From Aquila chrysaetos chrysaetos (lineage: Eukaryota; Chordata; Aves; Accipitriformes; Accipitridae), in assembly GCF_900496995.4 (NCBI RefSeq), contig NC_044027.1:17632743-17696742 (forward strand): a stretch of 64,000 nucleotides of DNA, written 5' to 3'. The position numbers and the translations under genes were made by a program. Within the stretch, counting starts at the first letter, position 1, and each line of letters begins with the position of its first letter. Positions 47,275 through 57,784 of the stretch are shown here, piece by piece. The notes below the pieces were generated by a model. It did not search any database and was not told the DNA's origin. It was given only the letters and a program-made list of their open reading frames with translations.

Positions 47275-47700
47275 TGGGACAAGCGTCGCACACACGCACG
47301 GGGCTGTCCACCCCGGCGCACAGACATGCACAAGCACACAGACACGTGCCCACGCCACAACACCTCCGCACACCCAGACACACAAGCACCCACGGAATGG
47401 AGCACAAGCACGCAGGTACGGACACAGGCACACCCACCTGCGTGCACACCCGCACACACGGAAACCTGCACACCCCTACGTGCACACCCGCAGGGATACA
47501 CTGGCTGGAACACACTCCCTCTTGCACGTACAAGCGCACACACACACAGAGTGCATACAAACGAGCACACGCCCATGCACGCGCACCCAGCTACACACGC
47601 AGCCCCGTGTGTGCGCACCCTTGCACCCCTGTGTGCCCACGCGTGCTCCTGCACACCCACACGAGCGTGCAAATACACACACGCACACAAACGCGTCCGT
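47275..47700. repeat. CA-rich degenerate tandem repeat region
   Basis: About 425 bases are dominated by CACA and ACAC units interrupted by C and G (for example CACACCCGCACACACGG). The bias leaves all frames unusually open on both strands, producing His/Thr-rich and Cys/Val-rich false frames. Alternating purine-pyrimidine runs could adopt Z-DNA. Confidence 0.8.
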
Positions 47701-47805
47701 GCGCGCCCCGTCCTCAATTACTGCCATTAACCTCCTCCGGCCGCAGGACGCCGATTGCCATGGGTCAGACATGAGTCCTCACCCTTTACCTCTCCACGCT
47801 CATTA

Positions 47806-47815
47806 ACTAATTAGT
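47806..47815. promoter_or_regulatory. Palindromic ACTAATTAGT homeodomain-type site
   Basis: A perfect ten-base palindrome contains the TAATTA core used by Q50 homeodomains, including the LHX class. It lies about 540 bases before the LHX3 start codon and next to a second TTAA-rich element, just at the edge of the CpG island. Confidence 0.4.
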
Positions 47816-48350
47816 GGAAGGGGAAGAGCGCCCCCCCCCCCGCTCCGTTCCCCACGGGCGGCGTCGGGGGAGACCCGCGACACGGGGGGCAAACGAAATC
47901 CGGGCGCGGGGGCGGGTGGGGACGGGCCGGTCCCGGGGGAAGTCTCGCCCCGACGGCGAGTCCCTCGACGCCCGGGCGTGCCGCCGTCGGGGGCTCTGCG
48001 GGGACCCCGGGGCCGCTTTGCACCCGAGAGGCGGCGGCTGCAGCCTGAGCCCACGCGGCGGCCCCGGCCACGCGTGGGACGGGGACGGGGGGGGGGACGA
48101 CGAGGATGGGCAGCGCCCCCTCCCTTCCCGCTTTTGTGATGCTAAAGAGCCCCGCGGTGAACCGCGGCCCAGCTGCGGCCCGGCCCGACGGTGCGGTGCC
48201 GCCCCCGGCCCCCCCCCCCCCCCCGCTCCGCCCCGGGCGGCGGCCAGCCCCCGCACCGCTCCCTGCGCTCCCCTCCGCGCCTCTCCGCCACTCCTCCGCA
48301 GTCACCCGCGCACCTCGGACGGCTGTCCCGGCGCGCCCGCGGAGGCCGCG

Positions 48351-48420
48351 ATGCTGCTGGAGCGGGTCCGCGCCGGTTCGGAGAAGTCAACGGAGCTCTG
48401 CCCCTTCCCGCGGAGCCCAG
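48351..48420 (+). CDS. LHX3: LHX3 exon 1 (a-type start)
   Basis: The ATG has G at -3. It encodes 23 residues and one base; the donor is CCCAG|GTGAGG. This is the start form known from chicken Lhx3. A counterpart of the mammalian LHX3b N-terminus was not found in intron 1. Confidence 0.95.
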
Positions 48421-51400
48421 GTGAGGGGAGGGCGCGCAAAATTCCGCGTCTCCCCGCGGAGGCAACGGCGGCGGCTTTGGGAGCCCCGGCCGGAGCGGGG
48501 AGGCCCGCGGGAGCCGGCCCGGCCGTGCCCCAGCCCGTCCCGGTTCCGCGCTCCACGGGGCACCGTCGGGGCAGGCTGCAGGGGAGGGCGGGCGGCCCGA
48601 CGGCAGCGGGGGGGGTCCGTCCCGGTCCATCCCTCCCGCCCCACGCTCCCTCTCGTTCTCTCCTGCCTCGTCCCCGACACGGGAGACTGCCCCGCTGCCC
48701 CCCGGCTGCCCGCTCCAGGCGTCCCTTTGGGTCCCGTCCCGTCTGGACCGGGACTCCCCGACCGCTCCGGGGGGAAACGCGGCGGCTGCCCGGGGCTCCC
48801 TTCCCCGGCCCCAGCCCCGGCGGGAGCTCTGCCCCGCACCGCGGAGCGGCGGCTCATGCCCCGGGGTCCGGCCGCTCCCCGCGCAACGAGGGCAGGGACG
48901 AAACGGGGAGTTTCTGCCCTGCCGGTTCCCCCCCCCGACGGCGGGTAGCCCGCCCGGCTCCGAGCCGGCTTTTCCCCCTTTAAAAAAACTCCCGTTATTT
49001 CTTCTCCTAAATGCTTTTATTTGTTTTTATTTTTTCCCCTCCCGTTTAACGAACGGAGCCAGCGCTGTCAGGGCGGGGAGAACCGGGCCGCGCTCCCCTG
49101 GCGTGTCCGGGGCGCCGGGGGTCTCACCGGGGGGGGGCAGAGCCGGGTCCGGGGCAGCGGGTCCGGGTCCGGGGCAGCGGGTCCGGTCCCGGTGCGGGAC
49201 CGTCCCGGTTTTCGCCAGCATCGACCGCGGCCGACGGGGGCTTAAAAACAAAACAACGGAGAACTGAGACGGGGGCCCCGCCGGGAGCGGGACCGACTCC
49301 GCGGACCGGGCAGCCCGGCAGCCCCCCGCCGTCGGGCTGGTGCCCCCGGTCCCACCCCGGGCACGGCGCCCGGTTTGTCTTTTTCTGTGGCTCTCCGCGG
49401 TGCGGACATCGCAGCCGCGGTAGTTGCGCGTTTGACCCGGCAATCGGGAGATGCTTTTGCTATCGGGGGGAGGAGACGACACGGCCGCAAGCGAAGCCCC
49501 GGTAGAAGGAACGAGGCGAAAACGCCGGTTGCCCGGAGGACGAGACGCTCGTTTATGGCCCCGCGGTCCGTCCCCGGGCGGGCTCCGTCGGGGCCCGGGG
49601 AGGTAGCGAGAAGGGAGCAGCGGGGCTCACCGGGGCTTACCGTGGCGGAGGGCCGGGGCAGGACCGGGACCGGGACCGGGACCGGGGCGGGGGGGGCCGT
49701 TCGTGCCGCCGGAGGGGTAGAGCTGCGCGGTGCTTTGCCCGGGCCGGGGGCAAATCCCGGGGTTTGCGACTCACAACGAGCTCGGGGCAGCGGCTGGTGT
49801 TGCCCCCCCCGCACCCCGGTGCGGTCCCCCCGCCCGGCCCCGGAGAGGGCGGGGGGATTAAATACAACGCGCCGCGATGCCCTGCCCGGCGCTTCAGACC
49901 GGCACCGGCGGGGACGGCCGGCATCTAAAAATAACCCGCTTTAGCGAATTAAAACCCCGGCGCCGGGGGGGGGGGGGGGGCAGCGGACGGGGGGGTTGGG
50001 GGTAGGGCAACTGCCTCCGTGGTTTGGGGGGGCTGGGGAGGGCCGGCGGGGGGGAGCGCGGAGGTTCCGCACCCCGGCCCGGCCCCGGCAGCAACGGAGC
50101 GGGGGCGCTTGCGGCGGCGGGGGCCGGGGGGCTGGGGGGGCGGCGGGGGCTGCGCCCGCGCCCCACGGAAGATGCGCCAGTGCCCGCGGCCCGTCTGAGG
50201 GAGCGGAGCTGCCGCGGCCCGCGGAGTCGTCATGCAGCGTAAGAGCCGCGGGCCGGGACCGGGACGGGACGGGCCGTGTTACCGTGCCCGGTCCGTGCCG
50301 TGTTACCGTGCCCGGTGCCGGTGCGGGAGCCCAGTCCTCCCCGGGCAGCCCGGGGCTGGGGCCGCTGCCTTTAGCGCTGCCGTTATTGAAGTTATTTCTT
50401 TGGACGCGGTGAATTGTTGAGGAGACGATTAATACCTGTAACGATATCATCTCCACCTCTACCCCTACGCACAACTATACATCTCTATATATCTATATAT
50501 AGTTATCTTTACATATAGATACTCTTATGTCTGCGTCTATCTATACCTATACAGCCGTGTCTATATATCTCTCCGTCTGTACCTATACCGATATATCTGT
50601 ATTTATGTACCTCTATATCCACATTTTTACCTACCTATCTATATCTATACCTATCTACTGATATCTATATATTTATGTCTATATATCTGTACGTTTTCGT
50701 TCTCTACTGTATCTGTTTATTTTTATATCTCTATTTCTCTCTATCTGTATCCTTACGTCATCTCTTTCTATATCATTTCTGTCGGTATCTGCAGGGTGAC
50801 GGGACAAGCCTGCCGCATTTTCATTCCCAGTGCAATTCTCGTAATTTTTGGCGGTTTCTTTCCCCACACCGCCCGGGCTACCCCGCCGTTATTTGCAGGT
50901 GAATTTTGAAAGTGTAGGAAACGGAAAAAGAGCCGGGAATAATCGCATTGCAACTTTGCCGGCGGCTCGGCCCGGGGGTTAATTCCGTTCCCATCGCTTC
51001 CCTTCTCGTTTTCCTCGGTGTCCGCGGGCTCTTCCCCCTGTGTGCGCGGCCCGGCGGTTCGCTGCCCTCCGCGGCGCGGGGAGAGGCTCACACGGCGCCG
51101 AGCCAACGAATTTGAACGAATACTCATTTTTTTGGGTGCCGTTTCCCGGGCCACCCCCGGGTCCGCCGTCGGGCGGCAGCAACCCCGGAGGCGGCGGGCC
51201 GGGCCGGTCTCGGGAGGCAGCGGGGCCGTCGGGGCGGCGGCTGACGGGGGGCTGCCTCCCCGCAGAGATCCCGCTGTGCGCCGGCTGCAACCAGCACATC
51301 GTGGACAGGTTCATCCTCAAGGTCCTGGACCGACACTGGCACAGCAAGTGCCTGAAATGCTCCGACTGCCAGACGCAGCTGGCCGAGAAGTGCTTCAGCC

Positions 51401-54400
51401 GCGGGGACGGCGTCTACTGCAAAGAGGACTTCTTCAAGTGCGTGGGGACGGGACGGGACGCGACGGGGGGAGGCCGGGGAGAAGCCGCGACGGGGGGGGG
51501 GGGGGTGGTCAGCATGGCGAGCAGCGGCGCGGATGGTCACGCGTGGGGTTCAGCACCGCGGACAGCGGCGGGGCGGCCGCGTTCAGCACCGCGGACAGCG
51601 GCGGGCCGGGCCGGGGAGCGACCCCCGGACCCCCCTCCCTGTCCCGTCCCGTCCCGCGTGTTCCCCCCCGCCCCCGCCGCGCTCAGCGGCCGCCGCTTGT
51701 CCCCCCCCGCCCAGGCGCTTCGGGACGAAGTGTGCCGCCTGCCAGCAGGGCATCCCCCCGACCCAGGTGGTGCGCCGGGCCCAGGACTTCGTTTACCACC
51801 TGCACTGCTTCGCCTGCATCGTCTGCAAACGGCAGCTGGCCACCGGCGACGAGTTCTACCTCATGGAGGACAGCAGGCTGGTCTGCAAGGCAGACTACGA
51901 GACGGCCAAGCAGAGAGGTACCTCTTGCCCCGTCCCTCCCACCTCCCCCCCGAGGGCAGGAGGGAGGCGGCCCGGGGCCCTCCTGCCCCCCCGGGACACG
52001 CTCATGCAGCGGACGGGAGGGGTGCCGGGAGCGTCTGTCCTCGGGGGGTGGCTGGAGGGAGGACGGGGCTCCCACGTCCCCGGGGCCACTCCGTGGTGAC
52101 TTCGCCTCTAACTCGCACCGTGTCGGCAGAGGCTGAGTCCACGGCCAAGAGGCCCCGCACCACCATCACGGCCAAGCAGCTGGAGACCCTCAAAAACGCT
52201 TACAACAACTCGCCCAAACCGGCGCGGCACGTCCGGGAGCAGCTTTCCTCGGAGACGGGGCTGGACATGCGGGTGGTGCAGGTGAGAAGGGGCGACCCTC
52301 ACCCCCCCCACCCCACCGGGTCTGCCCGGGCAGTGGGGTGGGAGGCGGCGGGGAAGGAGCCGTCCCGGCAGAGAGGGAGCTCCCCGGCGTGCCCTGCTTG
52401 CAGGTCTGGTTCCAGAACCGCAGGGCCAAGGAGAAAAGGCTGAAGAAGGACGCGGGGAGGCAGCGGTGGGGTCAGTACTTCAGGAACATGAAACGATCCC
52501 GGGGGACCTCCAAGTCCGACAAGGACAGCATCCAGGAGGAGGGACCCGACAGCGATGCCGAGGTCTCCTTCACAGGTCGGTTCCCCCGTTGCCAGCCGGG
52601 GCTTTGCCGGGTGCGGTCTGTGCTCCCCCCCCCCCCCCCCCCCCCCCGCAAAGCTGCTGTCCGTGTCTAGGCTGCTTACACCCCCTCGATGCTACCTTAT
52701 TCATTTTCAGCCATAATATAATGAGTGAAAACAAGTGCCCAAGGAGGGAGAGGTGCAGAGCTGCGGGATTTACCGCGATGCGGCTGCCCGGTTCTGGCAG
52801 AGCTGCAGGGCGGGGGGAGCCGGAGCCGCGGCAGCGAGGGGCAGCAGACGCTGAGGAACTGGAGGGGAAACTCTGCTTTTCCTCCGAGGGGGCTGGGTCA
52901 GGTCCAAAAAGGTGCAGGGAGAGCAGGGAGAACTCCCCGGGCAGGCGCTGCGGATGTTAGAGCTGCTGCTTATCTGCAGCCTTTTCAAGGGACTCTTGGA
53001 AATAAAAAAAAACCCCAGAGAGTCCAGAATCACTGAATGTTTCTATGGGAAAAGTACGTAGATTTTTTTCTTTTTCCATCCTATTTAGGGGTGGTTTTAT
53101 TTACGTAGTTCCTAGTCAGGACTCCATTCCCAGTTCTGCAGGAGTTGTTACCTCTCCCCTGTGCTGTAATAGGGCGATCGCTGCATGTTCAGAGGTTCCT
53201 GCATCAGAGGGTCCCATTTTTGGAGCAGAGATTTCTGTTGATAAACCCGGGGACATAGCTACGCTAGCTCTTGCCCTGTGTAGGCCCATCTGGACCCAGG
53301 GCACCCACTGCAGGAGCAGGATATGGCCCTGTGCTGAGTGCGGGGGGGGGGTACCTGCAGCGCTGCGTGGGGGCACATTCTGCACGGCCCCAACTCCAGC
53401 CCAGAGCTGCCCCAGGGCCAAGTGGTCTGTGCTGATGTTACCTGGTCTGTGCCCAAATGTGAGTGTGTGCAGGTATCATTTTTAGGAATACAGGAGAGAA
53501 GCTGAAATGCAAAATTGTGTGTACATATTTACGCAGACATACGTCTATAATGCGTGTCTGTGTATACACACGCAGCTTTGCATCTCAGCTTCTCTCCCGT
53601 GTTCCTAAAAACTATTTGATTTTCAAGTCTGTTTATACACACTGTGCATCAGCATCATTAAATATGAATATACTAGAAATAATAACTAAAAAATGTTGAA
53701 CAATTATTGATAACTTGATGCCACAAACAGGTTTGTATCCTAGGCAACAGAGCAGCTCTCACTGTCCATAAAGCCCCTAACGAATGCAAACAATTTTTGC
53801 CGGTAACTTAAAAAATATTACTCATTTTTCAGAACTGTTTTTAAATCATACAAATACATTTCATTAGCCTGTTCCTGAGCAGACAAATAGTGCTGAGTTT
53901 TGGTATCTTTTTTTCTGATCAATGAAGAGTTTTTCTTGCATCGGTGAGTGTTCAGGTAGCTCCTAAAAATTATATAAAAATTTAAGATAAACCTCAAAGC
54001 CAAATAGAAATGCAGAACAAAAGGTGGAAAGACACTGAACTCCCATTCCCCTTTAAAGGATTATTTTAAAATCACAGTCTTAGATTTTAATATGCACTTT
54101 TCATGCATAGTTTTAAAATCCAAAATATATTAGATGTTTGTACTCAGAAAAAAAAAATCCTGCGGCCTTCTATGAAGATCCATCAACAAGAACGGGAATA
54201 GTAAGGAATTACAAGTGGCAAATGCGTGGCTGCCCTGCTCCCATCCATCTAATCTATTTATACCCAGAGCTTGCAGAGGTTCCTGTGCGACCACTGCCAG
54301 CTGTGCAACTGCCGCCAGCCATGACCATTGCTCTCCCAGTAAAACCAGTCCACTTCCCTTTCAGATGAGCCCTCAATATCTGAAATGAGCCATTCCAATG

Positions 54401-54783
54401 GGATTTACAGCAATCTCAATGAAGCGTCCCCTGCTCTGGGGAGACAGGCTGGGACCAACGGGAGCTTTGCTCTGGATCACAGCGGCATCCCAGCTCAGGA
54501 CCAGTACCACGACCTGCGATCCAACAGCCCCTACGGGATACCCCAGTCACCAGCTTCCTTGCAAGCACTGCCAGGCCACCAGCCTTTAATCTCCAGCTTG
54601 GTTTACCCAGACAACGGCTTGGGCATCATGGGACAAAGCGGACAAGGGGTGCCCCAGTCCATGAGGGTCCTGGCCGGGAACGGTCCCAGCTCCGACCTCT
54701 CTACCGGCAGCAGCGGGGGATACCCAGATTTCCCTGCCAGCCCGGCCTCTTGGCTGGATGAAGTCGACCACGCTCAATTTTGA
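48351..54783 (+). CDS. LHX3: LIM homeobox protein 3, complete, six coding exons
   Basis: LHX3 is a nuclear transcription factor needed for pituitary and spinal motor neuron formation; it works with PITX1/POU1F1 and with ISL1-LDB1. Exons: 48351-48420, 51266-51437, 51715-51917, 52130-52281, 52404-52575, 54365-54783, giving 395 residues, the length of chicken Lhx3. Seen: N-terminus [23 protein letters not shown]1 (28-78; ligands C28 C31 H49 C52 C55 C58 C75 D78); LIM2 (87-141; C87 C90 H109 C112 C115 C118 C138 D141); homeodomain 156-216 with recognition helix [14 protein letters not shown]; a Ser/Pro/Gly-rich C-terminal activation region ending [14 protein letters not shown]4 is excluded by [20 protein letters not shown] and the C-terminus. 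All splice sites are GT-AG and all phases agree. Confidence 0.98.
49144..49183 (+). repeat. 20-base exact tandem duplication
   Basis: The unit CGGGTCCGGGGCAGCGGGTC occurs twice in direct contact (49144-49163 and 49164-49183). It is G-rich and may vary in copy number. Confidence 0.85.
49665..49696 (+). repeat. GGGACC tandem repeat with G-quadruplex potential
   Basis: Four or more runs of three to eight G are separated by ACC, in about 32 bases. This fits the G3+ N1-7 pattern for an intramolecular G-quadruplex. Confidence 0.7.
50470..50790 (+). repeat. Degenerate TATC/TATA microsatellite in LHX3 intron 1
   Basis: About 320 bases consist of variants of CTATATATCTATAC and CTATCTATAC, with low GC, inside a GC-rich island. 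The units are imperfect, suggesting an old expanded tetranucleotide array. Confidence 0.8.
51266..51437 (+). CDS. LHX3: LHX3 exon 2: first LIM domain
   Basis: The acceptor is CTCCCCGCAG. It encodes [20 protein letters not shown] through VYCKEDFFK. The donor is TTCAA|GTGCGT; the Lys codon is completed by G at 51715. Confidence 0.97.
51549..51605 (+). repeat. 33-base-period tandem duplication in LHX3 intron 2
   Basis: TTCAGCACCGCGGACAGCGG occurs at 51549 and again at 51582, each followed by CGGG, separated by a GC-rich filler. It lies in intron 2 and does not affect coding sequence. Confidence 0.8.
51715..51917 (+). CDS. LHX3: LHX3 exon 3: second LIM domain
   Basis: The acceptor is CCCGCCCAG. 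It encodes [20 protein letters not shown] through [13 protein letters not shown]. The donor is AGAG|GTACCT. Confidence 0.97.
52130..52281 (+). CDS. LHX3: LHX3 exon 4: homeodomain helices 1-2
   Basis: It encodes [20 protein letters not shown] through [12 protein letters not shown]. The acceptor is GTGTCGGCAG and the donor GCAG|GTGAGA. Confidence 0.97.
52404..52575 (+). CDS. LHX3: LHX3 exon 5: recognition helix
   Basis: It encodes [20 protein letters not shown], then [20 protein letters not shown] and an acidic DSDAEVSFT segment. Intron 4 is only 122 bases, as often seen on GC-rich avian microchromosomes. Confidence 0.97.
52625..52647 (+). repeat. C23 homopolymer at the start of LHX3 intron 5
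   Basis: Twenty-three consecutive C lie about 50 bases after the exon 5 donor. Such runs are prone to length error in sequencing. Confidence 0.9.
53479..53611 (+). other. Long near-perfect inverted repeat (hairpin-forming) in LHX3 intron 5
   Basis: The left arm 53479-53513 starts TTTTTAGGAATACAGGAGAG, and the right arm 53577-53611 ends TTCCTAAAAA. As complements they match at 32 of 35 positions, the three differences being transitions. Inner sequence (GTGTGTACAT... against ...GTATACACAC) extends the pairing with bulges, so almost the whole 133 bases could fold into one stem. It may be a small palindromic transposon copy or a pre-miRNA-like hairpin. No coding function is seen. Confidence 0.75.
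54365..54783 (+). CDS. LHX3: LHX3 exon 6: C-terminal activation region and stop
   Basis: The acceptor is TCCCTTTCAG. It encodes [20 protein letters not shown], a Pro/Ser/Gly/Gln-rich region with [19 protein letters not shown], and the conserved [20 protein letters not shown] tail. TGA is at 54781-54783. Confidence 0.98.
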
Positions 54784-55190
54784 TACAGGGTCCGCCACCG
54801 TGCAGTGGGAAGGGAAAGGACTCGGTGCTGTTAAACATCATCTACTCTTGGAAATGAAGGAGGGACAAACTGGGACTGCCGAGCGGGGCAGGAAAGCGTG
54901 ACGACATGGAGAGAGCGGACGTGCTTTCTTTCGGAGGGCGACCCAGCAGCCGGTTAGCAGAGGACGGTGGGCAAAGGCAGTTGCACCGCAGAGATTAGCA
55001 TACGGAGCGTCCAAAAGAAACTGATTATTGTGTCTTTACTAAACACCAAGACTTGTGCTTTACAAATTTGATATAAGGTATTTTGCTTTCTGTTGTCAGT
55101 GCATTCTCCAAAGCAAGGACTTGCTTCATCACCCATCCACACCGAAACCTTTTTAAGAGAAAATAAAGTCCTCATCCACGGTAAAAGGTG
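54784..55190 (+). other. LHX3: LHX3 3' UTR
   Basis: Noncoding sequence follows TGA. AATAAA at 55162-55167 is the first canonical signal; a second at 55966-55971 may give a longer transcript. Confidence 0.6.
55162..55167 (+). terminator. LHX3: Candidate LHX3 polyadenylation signal
   Basis: Canonical AATAAA about 380 bases after the LHX3 stop, followed by a GT-rich stretch (AAGGTGTGAC) suitable for 3' end processing. Confidence 0.6.
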
Positions 55191-57784
55191 TGACAATGTC
55201 TATATTTCTATAGGAGAAATGTTAATAGTGAATCACTTCAGAAATCCATGCTAGAAAACTTCTCTGTTCTTCCAGCAGATTTTTTAAAAAGCGCACCGAT
55301 GTGGTATGTTTTGTTTTATTTCGAATTTACATTAACTTTTCTAAAATGAAATGCTCTTTAATATGCCAATCATTTATCAACAACCCTTCTCCTTTGTAAA
55401 ATGAAAATCACATGTTAATTCTGCCTCTCATCTTTTTAATTTGTAGATTGCTAGTTTTATTCTTCCATATAAGCATTAAACCATGAATAGATGTATTTAT
55501 TACCAAATAACTACACTTTTATCACGAGGTCAAGAGGTAATTTTTCTTGACCCAGGAACACTAGTGGCTCTGGGTTGTGAATCTTACGCTTTTCTTTCAA
55601 ATTCTTTTGCAACAGTTTTACTGCAAAATGTCCCAGAAATCACCCTGATGTCTTGTTGCCAAATACCTTGGGGGGGGAGGGGGTGTCTCTCAGCAGGAGG
55701 GTTCAGCTGGTTTAGTTCAAGCCATTCTCCAGGCACCGCTGGGAGCGTGTCGGAGTGAGCACATGCTTTCCTGGTGACATTTCTCTGTTCCAGGCATTTG
55801 TGTATTTCCACAGATATAGTGCAAGCTGATTATGAGGAAAGGCAAGACAATATGTATATTGTTCTCTGTAAAAATTATTGAATTAACTGTAGATTATGTG
55901 AATGTCCAGTGTCTTTTATTTATATTCTTGCTCTCTCTCTGATGATCAAATACTTCAAGATTACAAATAAATTTGTCAGCTAAACTTTAAATAGTCTTTT
56001 GCTAAATTCACATCATAAGCATCAATATAGGTAAATACAGTACCTGAAACTAGAAGGAAAAGCCCTCAAAACTCGATGCCATGTCTCAACAAAGTGTTGA
56101 AATACACTCTCCTCTTTAAATACAGGAGCAAACCCACTGATGCAAAAATGCTTTGGTAAGCAGAAACGAAAAAATGACAGTTTTGGAGGCTGGCAATCTT
56201 TGGGAGATCCAAACAGTAGTGCTCTATGCATGCACAGGCTTTGATCGTGGTCAAGCTCTTTTTGACAGGTCATGGTTATTTTTCAGCATTCCTTGCAAAG
56301 GTGTAAGCAGAAATCTGTGCTGATAAAGCAAGAGAAAATAGCAGAGTCTAATATTGTCTGTCTGTGGACAGAACGCTGTGCACATGAAACACTGAAAGTC
56401 AGATATTGGAATATATCAAAAAGAAATCAGAAAGAAAAGGAAAAAAAACCCTAAGGAATGAAGCTTGACCGAACATAGGCAGCCCGTGTGTGTGTACACC
56501 ACGAGGCGCGTGCACACGCATATCTTCATATACAAATGTCCGTGGTCACGCTCCTCAGAGCACAGCGAAGCACTTTGCTGAAGTCTCTGATTTAAGAATC
56601 AGGTGGGAGACACTTTTTAAAGCACATGGGCTTCCAGCCTCTCACTCCCCTGGGAAGTCGGGGAATATTTGTACCGGGGTCTTCCGTGTATCAAGCATCT
56701 TTGAGAGTGTGTGGATTTGAGACCAGCAGCACATTTTGGCAGGGAGGCAGCGCGGGGGTCGGGGGTGCAGCCATCTCTGGACCCGGCCCCGCGGGCGATG
56801 CTCTGGCACACGCCGTCCTGCGCTTTGCTGGGGACCCCACGGCAAGAGCAGTGCTGGCCCCGGGAGGCTGCCAGCACCCCGGCACGGCTCACGTTGCCCC
56901 AGGGACTCACCAGATGTCAGGTGAAGACACCTGGAAAGTCCAGGCTTTTATTCCTTACCTTTTCTAAAGGACACATCACCACTGCTGGAACAGGGGTGGC
57001 GTGGCGTTGTCTCTGGTCTCTTGCTATAATCGCCCTCACTGTTCTGCAGCTGCGGGGGGATGTGTTCTTGCCATAACACGCGGCCGGCCGGCGCTTCCTG
57101 GGCCTTTGCTCGGCGAGGGTGGGATGTCTCCAGAAGTGAGCAGGTATTGACAGTATTTACAGAAAGATTGAGATTTGCAAAATCCTTGTTCACCACCAGC
57201 TCTGTGTAAGCATCTTTACAGCTTTCCCCCCTCCTGTTACACAGGCATTGCACCTGAGGAGAAGAAACACGTCCAGTTTCTGCTCTCAGTGAGCCATCAG
57301 AAGCCTGCCCAAAAGCAAAATGGGTACCTGCATACTGCCTTAGCACTGTAATATTCACTCAATAGAGAAACTCACTCTTTTTTTCAGGAGACCCAGTCCA
57401 AGAGGTACGGCAGGGAAAGGAGAAGCCCCACTGTGTGACACCATGGGGTTTTTGCTTTAAAAAACACCAAGCCAGTTTGGACCCAGGGGTGACAAGTGCA
57501 AATTTGCCCATGTGTCTGCTCCTGGGGGATTTTTCAGATGGCTGAAGCTGTGGCTCCCGCAGCCAAGGCAGAAATTTGCCTCATTCAGGTCTGAGCTCTC
57601 GAGTTTGAGCCCAGAGCTGGGCTCAGCAGCAAAAGTCTGGAGCTGCTTTTTCTTCCTTCTCCAGAACTGAGTAATAAAAAGACAGCTGTTGCTGCTAGTC
57701 CATAGGTATATATTGCAAGGACCATGAAACTCATGGAGTAATAGAAAATTATGGTATTTTAAAAAGCAGATTACAAAACTTCAC

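Larger units (their letters stand above)
48421..51265 (+). other. LHX3: LHX3 intron 1 (GC-rich)
   Basis: The intron holds GGGTCC-type and GGGACC-type G-rich tandem repeats (49144-49183 and 49665-49696), a possible alternative first exon (50232-50238) and the TATC-rich repeat at 50470-50790. The many long frames are compositional. Confidence 0.7.
47815..51270 (+). promoter_or_regulatory. LHX3: Large CpG island covering LHX3 exon 1, intron 1 and exon 2
   Basis: Sequence is extremely GC-rich with dense CpG from about 47,815 to 50,420 and again from 50,880 on, broken by an AT-rich repeat at 50,470-50,790. Broad islands of this kind are typical of developmental homeobox genes under Polycomb control. 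No TATA box precedes exon 1. A CTAAAAATAA element (49925-49934) stands out in the GC background. Confidence 0.8.

Noticed and set aside
46844-48305. Long His/Thr- and Cys/Val-rich frames on both strands
   Set aside because: These come from the CA-rich repeat and GC-rich island; no domain, no splice support.
47803-52443. Large GC-rich frames across LHX3
   Set aside because: Shadows of LHX3 exons or intron composition; the six-exon LHX3 chain explains the coding signal.
2667-54783. Initial reading as CEP350-QSOX1-LHX4
   Set aside because: The QSOX and LHX proteins carry QSOX2- and LHX3-specific sequences, and the CAP-Gly gene is too divergent for avian CEP350.
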